64,000 bases of DNA from an uncultured Caproiciproducens sp. (lineage in GTDB: Bacteria > Bacillota > Clostridia > Oscillospirales > Acutalibacteraceae), in assembly GCF_963664915.1 (NCBI RefSeq), contig NZ_OY761810.1, forward strand, positions 1,998,661 through 2,062,660. The letters are read 5' to 3'. The notes under the pieces were generated by a model. That model searched no databases. It worked only from the letters and a program-made list of their open reading frames with translations, and was not told the DNA's origin. Every line of letters starts with the position of its first letter. The first letter of the stretch is position 1. Position numbers and translations under genes: made by a program. This document shows, piece by piece, positions 17,667-26,077 of this stretch.

Positions 17667-17736
17667 TTACAGTTTTGTAGCAACCCCTTACAGTTCTGTT
17701 GCTTTCCTTGATTTAAGGCTGAAACGGTATTATGAT
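17667..17736 (+). promoter_or_regulatory. Promoter with two upstream direct repeats
   Basis: TTGATT (17708-17713) and TATGAT (17731-17736) with a 17-bp spacer. Upstream, two 15-bp near-identical repeats of the form TTACAGTTnTGTnGC lie at 17667 and 17688, 21 bp apart (two helical turns), which suggests paired binding of an activator. Confidence 0.55.
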
Positions 17737-17774
17737 AAATCTATCAAGTAGAGCTGAATATGGGAGGAATTTCA

Positions 17775-18161
17775 ATGAAAACAAGGAAGTTTGCAGCTGT
17801 GATTGTTTTGGTGGTTTTATTGACAATTCTGACCGCCTGTTCAAAGGCCGGCATGATACAGAAAAGCGGAACTGAGGTATTTCAGCCCGCGCAGTCGGTG
17901 CAGAATATTGACAGGAGCGAAGCAGTAAACGTGGTCAAAAACATGATCCGTATGGACTATACGAAATATAAAATCGACCTGATCAACGGGGACTTTGAGT
18001 ATAAAGGGAACCAATATTATCAGTTCCTTATTTCCGACAGCAATGCCGCCATTGAGCCATCCATTATCGTCAGTAAAAATAACGGTACAATCCTCTGCTA
18101 CTATCCGGACAAAACGGTGACGGAGGTGTATCAGGACGGAGTGTTCAAATCCAGATGTTAA
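17775..18161 (+). CDS. Small secreted lipoprotein, function unknown
   Basis: A 128-residue protein with a lipoprotein signal ending in LTACS (Cys about 22), so it should be anchored on the outer face of the membrane. The mature part has a compact region (VNVVKNMIRMDYTKYK, YYQFLISDSN, IIVSKNNGTILCYYPD) that looks like a small PepSY-like or beta-rich fold, though I cannot assign it. Start ATG 17775 follows GGAGGAATTTC. It is a single gene with its own regulated-looking promoter and a strong terminator. Confidence 0.75.
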   Translation: MKTRKFAAVIVLVVLLTILTACSKAGMIQKSGTEVFQPAQSVQNIDRSEAVNVVKNMIRMDYTKYKIDLINGDFEYKGNQYYQFLISDSNAAIEPSIIVSKNNGTILCYYPDKTVTEVYQDGVFKSRC

Positions 18162-18191
18162 TGGAGAGATAAGCGCATAACCATGGATCAG

Positions 18192-18224
18192 TAAAAAAGC
18201 CGCCCATCTGGCGGCTTTTCTTAT
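18192..18224 (+). terminator. Terminator of the lipoprotein gene
   Basis: Stem AGCCGCC (18198-18204) with GGCGGCT (18210-18216), then TTTTCTT. The A-run before the stem makes it usable on the minus strand for DUF554. Confidence 0.85.
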
Positions 18225-18249
18225 GTAGAAATACGCAGACCGGAACGAT

Positions 18250-18942
18250 TTACGCCATGCCAATCGCTTTTTTAATAAAATAATACAGAAAAGGCAGCAG
18301 GATGGCCGGCAGCATATTGCCGACCTTTATTTTTTTAATTTTCAGCAAATTCAGTCCGATTGCCATAATCAGAACGCCGCCGATCGCCGAAATTTCCCGA
18401 ATCATTTCTTCGGTCAAAAAAGCCTTGAGCGAAGAGGACAAAAGAGTAATGATTCCCTGATAGACGAAAACGGCGGCAGCGGAAAAAATCACGCCGAAGC
18501 CCATCGTTGAACTGAGAAAAATGGACACGATCCCGTCCAGCACCGCTTTGGCAAAAAGCGTTTGATGGTTGCCGGTCAGTCCGCTTTCAATAGAGCCGAC
18601 AATCGCCATGGAGCCCACGCAGAATAAAAGGCTTGAAGTCACAAATGCTTTGGCAACACTTCCGTCCGAGCTTGAGGTTTTGCTTTCAATCAGTTGGCCG
18701 AGGCCCGCGAGCCTGTCTTCGATTTTCAGTGCCTCGCCGATGATGCAGCCGATGACAAGGCTGAAGATCAACAGCAGAAGATCATTTGTTTTAATGGCAC
18801 TCATCATGCCGATGAGCAGAACAGACAACGCGACCGCGTCCATAATGGTTTCGCGATAGTTTTGACGGATACCGCTTTTTAGGATTAGTCCCAAAACAGT
18901 TCCGGCTACGATTGCGAGCACGTTTACGACGGTTCCCAACAT
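18250..18942 (-). CDS. DUF554 family membrane protein (YdfK-like)
   Basis: A 230-residue integral membrane protein with six or seven hydrophobic helices. The start LGTVVNVLAIVAGTVLGLIL and the block SKTSSSDGSVAKAFVTSSLL are typical of DUF554. The family is thought to be a transporter with an inverted repeat, substrate unknown. Monocistronic and divergent from the PglX-like gene. Confidence 0.85.
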   Translation of the reverse strand: MLGTVVNVLAIVAGTVLGLILKSGIRQNYRETIMDAVALSVLLIGMMSAIKTNDLLLLIFSLVIGCIIGEALKIEDRLAGLGQLIESKTSSSDGSVAKAFVTSSLLFCVGSMAIVGSIESGLTGNHQTLFAKAVLDGIVSIFLSSTMGFGVIFSAAAVFVYQGIITLLSSSLKAFLTEEMIREISAIGGVLIMAIGLNLLKIKKIKVGNMLPAILLPFLYYFIKKAIGMA

Positions 18943-19011
18943 TTTACAGCACTTCCCATTTGTTCATATGTGTTTAATCATATATCATTTTGGGAATGCG
19001 TGTCAATAAGA

Positions 19012-19040
19012 TTAACTTTTTAGCAAAGATATGGTATGAT
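19012..19040 (+). promoter_or_regulatory. Promoter of the PglX-like gene
   Basis: TTAACT (19012-19017) and TATGAT (19035-19040) with a 17-bp spacer, 30 nt before the start codon. Confidence 0.5.
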
Positions 19041-19069
19041 ATGTTTACTTTAAACTGAGAGGGGATGGT

Positions 19070-22000
19070 ATGATGAATAAGGCGGCAATCAAGGCATTTG
19101 CGGTTGGCGCAAGGGAAAAACTCATAACATCAATCTCTCGGCGGGCCGTTGAAATGACGGCGGAAAAAGAAAATCGATTTTCGGAACTTGTGGATGATAT
19201 TGAGAAAAAGGGATTTGCGACTGTCGTGGAGGAAGTTTCCTACACTTGGTTTATTCGTATCATCGGGGTGCGGTTTATGGAGGTCAACGGCTATCTGCCG
19301 GGCGGAGTGCGCATCCTTTCGTCTGAAATTCCGGGACACACCGTCCCGGACATCGCGGCGGCTGTGCCGCACAGCGATCAGTCCGATGATCTTTTTACCG
19401 CGCTTTTTAAGAAAAGCTGCCGCTCACTGGCTGAAATTCTGCCGGATTATTTTGAAAGCGAATGCAGCTATCTTGAACCGCTTCTGCAATTGTCCTTCCA
19501 CGACGAAGACGGAATTGTCCGCAGTCTTGTAGACGGTATATCAGAGGATGATTTCAGGGAAGCTGTTGAGATCATCGGTTGGCTGTACCAGTATTATAAT
19601 GATGCCCGTAAAAACGAGGTCATCAGCCTTTATGGCGGAAGGGTGAAAAGGGAAGACGTTCCTGCCGCCACCCAATTCTTTACGACCGACTGGGTTGTGC
19701 GCAGTATGGTGGACAATTCGCTCGGGCAATACTGGCTTGAACGCAATCCGCACAGCGCACTGAAAAAGAAATTGAAGTACTATCTCGGTACGGAAAGTGT
19801 ACACATTGATGAAAAAGTCTCGCCGCAGGAGCTTAAAATTCTCGACCCCTGCATGGGCAGCGGGCACATATTGGTATATGCGTTTGACGTGCTGATCGAA
19901 ATTTATCAGGAGTGCGGCTATTCCCGGCATGATGCTGCGGAATTGATTCTTCGCCGCAATCTCTATGGATTTGACATCGACAAACGCTCCTATCAGCTCG
20001 CCTGTTTTGCTCTACTGATGAAAGCGCGCAGTTGCAATTCGGACATTTTGTCCTGCGGCATCCATTTGAATCTATATGATATCAGGGAAGGCACCGGTAT
20101 CGGTGAGGATTTGCTGGCCTTTGTAGCGGACCGCGACGAACAAATCAAAGAGGATTTGCAAAGCATTCTGTCCGCCCTGCACGGAGCCGCTGAATACGGC
20201 AGCTTGATTCAAATGGAACCGTCTGACTTTGACAGGATATTCCGGCGTGTGGAGGATATCAGACAGCAGGAATGTGAAAACCTGTTCAGTATTGCCTATC
20301 GGGAAGACACGCTCAAAAAGCTTCTGCCGCTTTTAAAACAGGTACGGGCGATGGCTGGGAAATATACGATTGTTGCTACAAACCCTCCTTATTTAAACAG
20401 GATGAATAAAAAACTCAAAAATTATGTAAATCATTATTATCGTGATTATGCCGGGGACCTGTTCTCCGTGTTTATATACCGCAGTTTTGACTTTTGCATC
20501 CCCGACGGTTACTGCGCCTTCATGACGCCGTTTGTCTGGATGTTTATTAAATCCTATCAGAAATTAAGAGAATATATTGTTAAAAATAAATCAATTTCCT
20601 CCCTCATCCAGCTCGAATATTCCGCTTTTGATGAGGCTACGGTGCCGATCTGCACTTTTGTGCTGAAAAACGGACCTGAAAGCAGACCGGGAATCTATTT
20701 AAAACTGTCTGATTTTCGGGGCGGCATGGAGGTACAAAAACGAAAGGTGATTGAGGCGGTGCAGAACCCGGGCTGCAATTATCGCTTTGAGACTTCGGCG
20801 CAGCAGTTCGCCTTGATTCCCGGTATGCCGATCGCTTACTGGGCGGGTGAAAAATTCGGAGAAATATTTTCTGATGTTCCGTCCCTTAGTGAAAGCGCGA
20901 CGGTTACAAATGGGCTTTTCACCTGCGACAATAAACGCTTTTTGCGTTTCTGGTATGAAGTGCCTGCTGACAAAATTCATTTTCACTGTACCGACAGGGC
21001 GGACTGCCTGCAAAGCAGCCGAAAGTGGTATCCCTATAATAAGGGCGGGGATTTCAGAAAATGGTATGGAAATCAGGAGTACGTTGTCAATTTTCAGAAT
21101 TTTGGGGAAGAGATCAGCGCTTACCGTGTGCAGTCCGGGCAGTCGGCTTCCTTTCCCGGCCAAAACTTCTATTTTCAGCAGAGCATCTCATGGTCATTCG
21201 TCAGTTCCTCTAAATTTGGCGTGCGTTATTATCCAGTCGGATTTGTGTTCGACATAGCAGGATCTTCGGTTTTTACGAACCGTGAGGATGACATTCATTA
21301 TGTTCTCGGATTTTTATCCAGCAGCTGTGCTTTTGAGATGCTGAATCTGATGAATCCGACGCTCAACTATCAGGCGGGAAATATCGCGAAACTTCCGCTA
21401 AAAATTGATGAAAGCCTAAAGCGAAGAATTAATGAACTGGTTGCAGAAAATATCGCTATTTCTAAAGAAGATTGGGATTTTCTTGAAACAAGCTGGAATT
21501 TTCATACTCATCCGTTGGTGTATTTCAAGCCAGAGGGAGAAAACTGTACCATTGCCGACGCCTTTGCCTCGTGGAAAGATTTTACGGATCACCGTTTTGA
21601 GCGGATGAAAAAGAATGAGGAAGAACTCAATCGGATTTTTATTGCTCTTTGCGGTCTGCAGAATGAGTTGCCGCCGGAGGTGGAAGATCGGGACATTACT
21701 ATCCGCAGAGCGGACTTTTCCTGTGATATCCGCAGCTTTCTCAGTTTTGCCGTCGGCTGCATGTTCGGACGGTACACCGTTCCCGGTTTTGCTGCGGAAA
21801 GCGGAACAGACATTTTGCCGATTACTCCATATTTGAAAGGCGACCTTGCCGATCAGCTGGTTTCCTTTGTAAAGCTTGTGTTCGGCGAAAAAACATTGGA
21901 AGAAAATCTTTCAATTATCGCATCCGCGCTCAGCGGGAACGGCAGCGCAATAGACACTATTCGCAACTATTACATGAATGAATTTTACCGCGAGCATATC

Positions 22001-22333
22001 AGGACCTACAAAAAGAGGCCGATATACTGGCTGATTGACGGCGGCGTTTTTCAGGCGCTGTGCTATATACATTCCTATCATGAAAATACGCTTGCACAAG
22101 CACTGCACTACTTAACAAAGTCGGAGGCAGCGCTCAGGGAATATGCTGAAAAGGAGGAATTGACGAAAAAACAAAATGAAAAATTAACCGCGCAGCTCGC
22201 CCGTCTTCATGATTACGGCGGCCGGCTGAAAAAAGCGGCGGCAAAGAAAATCAGTATTGATTTGGATGATGGTGTGCTGAATAATTATAGTAAGGCGCAG
22301 GGAGGGGAAACCCTTTTTCCCACAATCAAATAA
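19070..22333 (+). CDS. PglX-like adenine-specific DNA methyltransferase, stand-alone
   Basis: A 1,087-residue protein resembling PglX, the N6-adenine methyltransferase of BREX phage defence. The methyltransferase core has motif I LDPCMGSGHIL (about residue 258) and the catalytic NPPY (TNPPYLNRMNKKL, about 441). A long C-terminal target-recognition region follows. The last 90 residues form a charged helical or coiled-coil stretch. BREX-1 PglX is usually somewhat longer and accompanied by brxA/B/C, pglZ and brxL; none of these is present here within 19 kb upstream or 41 kb downstream. It could be an orphan modification enzyme or a solo type IIG-like restriction-methylation protein, although I see no clear nuclease motif. 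Confidence 0.8.
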   Translation: MMNKAAIKAFAVGAREKLITSISRRAVEMTAEKENRFSELVDDIEKKGFATVVEEVSYTWFIRIIGVRFMEVNGYLPGGVRILSSEIPGHTVPDIAAAVPHSDQSDDLFTALFKKSCRSLAEILPDYFESECSYLEPLLQLSFHDEDGIVRSLVDGISEDDFREAVEIIGWLYQYYNDARKNEVISLYGGRVKREDVPAATQFFTTDWVVRSMVDNSLGQYWLERNPHSALKKKLKYYLGTESVHIDEKVSPQELKILDPCMGSGHILVYAFDVLIEIYQECGYSRHDAAELILRRNLYGFDIDKRSYQLACFALLMKARSCNSDILSCGIHLNLYDIREGTGIGEDLLAFVADRDEQIKEDLQSILSALHGAAEYGSLIQMEPSDFDRIFRRVEDIRQQECENLFSIAYREDTLKKLLPLLKQVRAMAGKYTIVATNPPYLNRMNKKLKNYVNHYYRDYAGDLFSVFIYRSFDFCIPDGYCAFMTPFVWMFIKSYQKLREYIVKNKSISSLIQLEYSAFDEATVPICTFVLKNGPESRPGIYLKLSDFRGGMEVQKRKVIEAVQNPGCNYRFETSAQQFALIPGMPIAYWAGEKFGEIFSDVPSLSESATVTNGLFTCDNKRFLRFWYEVPADKIHFHCTDRADCLQSSRKWYPYNKGGDFRKWYGNQEYVVNFQNFGEEISAYRVQSGQSASFPGQNFYFQQSISWSFVSSSKFGVRYYPVGFVFDIAGSSVFTNREDDIHYVLGFLSSSCAFEMLNLMNPTLNYQAGNIAKLPLKIDESLKRRINELVAENIAISKEDWDFLETSWNFHTHPLVYFKPEGENCTIADAFASWKDFTDHRFERMKKNEEELNRIFIALCGLQNELPPEVEDRDITIRRADFSCDIRSFLSFAVGCMFGRYTVPGFAAESGTDILPITPYLKGDLADQLVSFVKLVFGEKTLEENLSIIASALSGNGSAIDTIRNYYMNEFYREHIRTYKKRPIYWLIDGGVFQALCYIHSYHENTLAQALHYLTKSEAALREYAEKEELTKKQNEKLTAQLARLHDYGGRLKKAAAKKISIDLDDGVLNNYSKAQGGETLFPTIK

Positions 22334-22351
22334 ACAAGTGAGGTTTCTTGA

Positions 22352-23014
22352 ATGATTAAAGCAGTAATACTTGATATGGATGGAACGATGTTTGACACTG
22401 AGCGGCTTTCAGCCGAAGGATGGAAAAAAGCAGGAGAAACGCTTGGCTGCAGTGATGTAATGAAAATATTAGAACAGGTAATAGGGCTGACGGCCGCGGC
22501 GGAACAGAAACTGTTTTTAAAAACATACGGCCCCGATTTCCCGTTCGAAGATTTTAGAAAAATAGGCAATGATTATTTCAAAGATTATATTAAGCAGAAC
22601 GGTGTTCCGGTGAAAGACGGCCTGTTTGAGCTGCTGGATTATTTAACACAAAAGGGCTATAAAATTGCGGTTGCAACGTCTTCCTCGCGCGAAACCACGA
22701 TGCGGCATTTTAAAAACACAAAAATAACCGGATATTTCGATCAGATTATTTGTGGGGATATGCTTGAAAAAAGCAAGCCCGATCCGGATATTTACCTGAA
22801 AGCGTCCCAGGCACTTCAAATTTCCCAGGAAGAATGCATGGCTCTTGAAGATTCCCCGAATGGAATTCTCTCGGCCTACCGCGCCGGAATGAAAACTGTA
22901 ATGGTGCCGGACATGGTTAAGCCCAACCCTGAACTTGAGAAAATGCTCGTTGCGTGTGTACCGAATCTGCACGACATCATTCATGTCCTTGAGAGGCTGA
23001 CGGGTGAAAATTAA
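22352..23014 (+). CDS. HAD-superfamily hydrolase, beta-phosphoglucomutase-like
   Basis: A 220-residue HAD phosphatase or mutase with motif I DMDGTMFDTE (Asp9 and Asp11), motif II ATSSSRE, motif III Lys in EKSKPDPDIY and motif IV LEDSPNG. The helical cap lies between motifs I and II. Substrates of this subgroup are small sugar phosphates, but the specific one cannot be inferred. It starts 18 bp after the PglX-like gene and may share its transcript. Confidence 0.88.
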   Translation: MIKAVILDMDGTMFDTERLSAEGWKKAGETLGCSDVMKILEQVIGLTAAAEQKLFLKTYGPDFPFEDFRKIGNDYFKDYIKQNGVPVKDGLFELLDYLTQKGYKIAVATSSSRETTMRHFKNTKITGYFDQIICGDMLEKSKPDPDIYLKASQALQISQEECMALEDSPNGILSAYRAGMKTVMVPDMVKPNPELEKMLVACVPNLHDIIHVLERLTGEN

Positions 23015-23045
23015 AAAAGCCGCCGGTTGAACCGGCAGCTTTCAA
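23012..23045. terminator. Bidirectional terminator
   Basis: An 11-bp stem with one mismatch (23018-23028 with 23030-23040). The A-run on the left is a T-tract for the minus-strand lipoprotein gene, and the plus side has only TTTC. Confidence 0.75.
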
Positions 23046-23052
23046 TAGATAT

Positions 23053-23817
23053 TTAATTCAATCGTTCTACTTTGGTGATGGTTGCCGCACTCGTATTTAC
23101 TCCGTTAATGGCACCTTCATAATAGATTCGCAGTTTACATTCTATTTGGAACCCATTACCGTCGTTGACATTATCCACGCCTTCTTTCAAGAAGGTAAGT
23201 GAAAGCCCATCATCCGTCTTAATCGTCATAGTCTGCGTCATGATTTCTACAAGCGTACCTTCTACAGTGGAAATTCCGGCTGACAAAGAAGCGGTGCCAA
23301 GGATTTTGAAACGGTTTGGAACATCGCGGTCAGGTAAAACCATACTGTTGTAAAGGTCCGCCTTTGTGCCAACGTCGTAGGGGCAGTCCTTCGGCAGGAT
23401 AAAACAGTAAACGATATCCCCTTTCGCGCCCAGATAAGTGGGCTTGGGATCAAATGCTTCGCCTTTTGTTTTCTCCCACCAGTCTTTTGAAACGAGCAGA
23501 ATAGTGAGCAGAGGGCTGTCCTTGTCGTCCTGAAAAACAAAATCTACTTTTGTGTATTTTGTGCCGTCATCCGATAATGTTTTGCTGGTAGTGACGGGGG
23601 TATAATTTCCGTTTTCCCAGCTGTCGGGGACTGCAAATGAAAAACTCAGCTTATCGTTCGTGTACAGCTTCTGGATGACGCTGCTTCTAGCGTTACTTTC
23701 GGCCGGCGCGGTTTTTGCAGACATAATCGCGTTTGGAGCTTTTGTTTTTGACGCACACGCGGTCAGTGCAACCAATAGAACCGAAAGGAACAGCAACAGG
23801 CGCGTGGGTTTCCTCAT
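23053..23817 (-). CDS. Lipoprotein, function unknown
   Basis: A 254-residue protein with a signal ending in LTACA (Cys about 21). Residues about 50-165 (KLYTNDKLSFSFAVPDSWENG and following) resemble PsbP/Mog1-like domains found in clostridial lipoproteins. The C-terminal 80 residues look like a small beta domain (TMTIKTDDGLSLTFLKEG). No enzymatic motif is seen. It starts at ATG 23817 behind GGAGGAGAT. It is divergent from yaiI with a palindrome between them. Confidence 0.75.
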   Translation of the reverse strand: MRKPTRLLLFLSVLLVALTACASKTKAPNAIMSAKTAPAESNARSSVIQKLYTNDKLSFSFAVPDSWENGNYTPVTTSKTLSDDGTKYTKVDFVFQDDKDSPLLTILLVSKDWWEKTKGEAFDPKPTYLGAKGDIVYCFILPKDCPYDVGTKADLYNSMVLPDRDVPNRFKILGTASLSAGISTVEGTLVEIMTQTMTIKTDDGLSLTFLKEGVDNVNDGNGFQIECKLRIYYEGAINGVNTSAATITKVERLN

Positions 23818-23894
23818 ATATCTCCTCCGTTCGGGTATAACTTTACAGCTACATCATATTCCGTAAGGCTGTAAAAGTCAATTATGATGTAAAA

Positions 23895-23915
23895 ATTGTA
23901 ATAAATCATTACAAT
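23895..23915. promoter_or_regulatory. 8-bp perfect inverted repeat between divergent genes
   Basis: ATTGTAAT (23895-23902) and ATTACAAT (23908-23915) around AAATC. It lies in the shared promoter region of the lipoprotein gene and yaiI. TATAAT at about 23949 is probably the yaiI -10 box. It is a candidate operator, regulator unknown. Confidence 0.5.
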
Positions 23916-23990
23916 ACTGTTATTTTTTAAAAAAATCCATTATTCGTGCTATAATTAAAATGGAAAACTTTAGAAGGGGGCGGTAATTTT

Positions 23991-24428
23991 ATGAACATTC
24001 TGGTGGATGCTGATGCCTGTCCGGTCAAAGAAATTATCGTCCGGCTGGCTAAAAAACAAAAACTGCCCGTAACCATGCTGATTGACACCAGTCATGTGAT
24101 CAATGACGGCTACAGCAGGGTGATTACTGTGGATAAAGGCCGTGACAGTGCGGATATCCGTCTGGTTAATCTGATTAAGATCGGGGATATCGTTGTAACG
24201 CAGGATTTCGGCGTAGCGGCAATGGCGCTTGCCAAAGGCGCTGTCGTGTTAAACCAGAATGGCATGATTTACGATAATTCCAACATGGACCGCCTTCTTT
24301 TTGAGCGTGCGCTTGGCCAGGAAATGCGCCGTGCGGGGGGAAGAACCGGAAAAATAAAAAAACGGACAAAGCAGGATGATGAATCGTTCGAGCGGGTTCT
24401 TTCACGCATGATTGACGAAAATATTTGA
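23991..24428 (+). CDS. YaiI/YqxD family protein (DUF188, PIN-like)
   Basis: A 145-residue protein. NILVDADACPVKEI at the start and TQDFGVAAMAL in the middle identify the DUF188/YaiI family, whose acidic residues resemble a PIN-like nuclease site. Biochemical function is not established. Start ATG 23991 follows AGGGGGCGG. Basic C-terminus (GRTGKIKKRTKQ) is consistent with nucleic-acid contact. Confidence 0.9.
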   Translation: MNILVDADACPVKEIIVRLAKKQKLPVTMLIDTSHVINDGYSRVITVDKGRDSADIRLVNLIKIGDIVVTQDFGVAAMALAKGAVVLNQNGMIYDNSNMDRLLFERALGQEMRRAGGRTGKIKKRTKQDDESFERVLSRMIDENI

Positions 24429-24550
24429 CAAACTAAATTAATATGATATAATACCATTGTTTTGCCTGCCGGCAATTTAACAAATAATTGAGAAATAGTT
24501 TACTGTTTATTCAGAGAATTGCTTTAAACTGAAATCGTGAGGTTGAAAAT

Positions 24551-25972
24551 ATGTACGACTATGATGTGATTGTAATTGGTGCCGGCCCTGCCGGCATTTT
24601 TACAGCGTTGGAAATGGATCGGCTTGCACCCGAAAAGAAAGTGCTTGTTGTCGATACCGGCAGTACAATCGACCGGCGCTCCTGTCCCGCAAGGACCTCG
24701 GGCCAGTGCGCCCACTGTAAAACCTGCAATATTATGAACGGCTGGGCGGGCGCCGGCGCTTTTTCAGACGGAAAGCTGTCTCTTTCCGACGAGGTCGGAG
24801 GCAATATAACCGATTATATGCCTGTTGCCAAAGCAAGAGAGCTGATTCGTTATGCCGACGATATTTATCTTCATTTTGGCGCTCCCGATAAAATATTCGG
24901 AAAGAGCGACAAGTTTGCGGAAAAGGTGTCCTATGAAGCGCGCAGGGAAAATATACAGCTGATTCCCTGCCCGGTGCGTCACATGGGTACAGAGTATTCC
25001 TTTGAGGTGCTGCGCGGCATGTACCGCTACCTTTCCAGCCGCCCGAACTTTGAATTCAGGGAATACACCACGGCTGATTCCATTTTTGTGGAAAACGGAA
25101 AAGCGGAAGGCGTTTGGCTTGTCGACCGCGCGGGAGAACGCACACTGGTCCGCGCTCCTTATGTGGTTGCCGCACCCGGGCGCGGCGGAGCCGAGTGGCT
25201 GGCACGCATTGCGCAGGAAAACAAGCTAGCCACCGCCAACAACGAAGTAGATATCGGCGTGCGCGTTGAAGTGCCGAATGCCGTGATGGATCATCTGACA
25301 AAAAATCTATATGAAGCAAAACTCGTTTACTATTCGGATACGTTTGAGAATAAAGTACGAACCTTCTGTATGAATCCGGGCGGCATTGTCAGCGAAGAAC
25401 ACTACGATGGCGGGATCGATGGTGGAATTGCGGTTGTAAACGGTCACTCCTATGCTGACGAAGACAAGCACAGCGAAAACACCAATTTTGCAATGCTCGT
25501 TTCCACCCGGTTTACCGAACCGTTCAATCAGCCGATTGAATACGGAAGATATATCGCGCAGCTCGGCAACATGCTCACCGGCGGCGGGATTATGGTACAG
25601 CGGCTGGGCGACCTCCTTCTCGGAAGACGCACGGACTACACCCGGCTGAAAAAGTCAACGACGATCCCAACTTTGAAGAACGCGGTGCCGGGCGACCTGT
25701 CCTTTGTACTGCCGCATCGCCACCTGACCAGCATCGTGGAGTCGCTGCGCGCGTTTGACAAACTGGCACCCGGCCTTTACTCGAAAAATACGCTCCTTTA
25801 CGGAGTGGAAGTTAAATTTTATTCCTCGAAAGTATCGGTAAAAAATAATTTTGAGACGGAGATTCAGAATTTGTACACGATCGGAGACGGTGCCGGTATT
25901 ACCCGCGGGCTGATGCAGGCTTCTGTAACCGGAGTTGTGGTTGCGAGAGATATCGCGGAAAAACTGAATTAA
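24551..25972 (+). CDS. COG2509-type FAD-dependent oxidoreductase
   Basis: A 473-residue flavoprotein. The N-terminus has the dinucleotide motif GAGPAGIFTALE (residues about 10-21). A Cys-containing segment CPARTSGQCAHCKTC follows, then GWAGAGAFSDGKL, a block diagnostic of the COG2509 family. The C-terminal IGDGAGITRGLMQA closes the FAD fold. The reaction is unknown. A second, longer member with an extra N-terminal domain lies at 58898. The four closely spaced cysteines at about residues 45-60 may bind metal or a cluster (inference). Monocistronic. Confidence 0.85.
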   Translation: MYDYDVIVIGAGPAGIFTALEMDRLAPEKKVLVVDTGSTIDRRSCPARTSGQCAHCKTCNIMNGWAGAGAFSDGKLSLSDEVGGNITDYMPVAKARELIRYADDIYLHFGAPDKIFGKSDKFAEKVSYEARRENIQLIPCPVRHMGTEYSFEVLRGMYRYLSSRPNFEFREYTTADSIFVENGKAEGVWLVDRAGERTLVRAPYVVAAPGRGGAEWLARIAQENKLATANNEVDIGVRVEVPNAVMDHLTKNLYEAKLVYYSDTFENKVRTFCMNPGGIVSEEHYDGGIDGGIAVVNGHSYADEDKHSENTNFAMLVSTRFTEPFNQPIEYGRYIAQLGNMLTGGGIMVQRLGDLLLGRRTDYTRLKKSTTIPTLKNAVPGDLSFVLPHRHLTSIVESLRAFDKLAPGLYSKNTLLYGVEVKFYSSKVSVKNNFETEIQNLYTIGDGAGITRGLMQASVTGVVVARDIAEKLN

Positions 25973-25977
25973 ATATT

Positions 25978-26020
25978 CCAAAGCGGCGAATCCAACTTCA
26001 ATGGGTTCGCCGCTTTTATG
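25978..26020 (+). terminator. Terminator
   Basis: Stem AAGCGGCGAATCCA (25981-25994) with TGGGTTCGCCGCTT (26002-26015), then TTATG. Confidence 0.75.
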
Positions 26021-26077
26021 CATGTCGTAAAAATATAATCATATAATGTGGTAAACGATATGAGGGAGGACGATTCA

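Noticed and set aside
19070-23014. A full BREX or restriction-modification locus around the PglX-like gene
   Set aside because: Neighbours are DUF554 and a HAD hydrolase; no other BREX, restriction or specificity gene is present.
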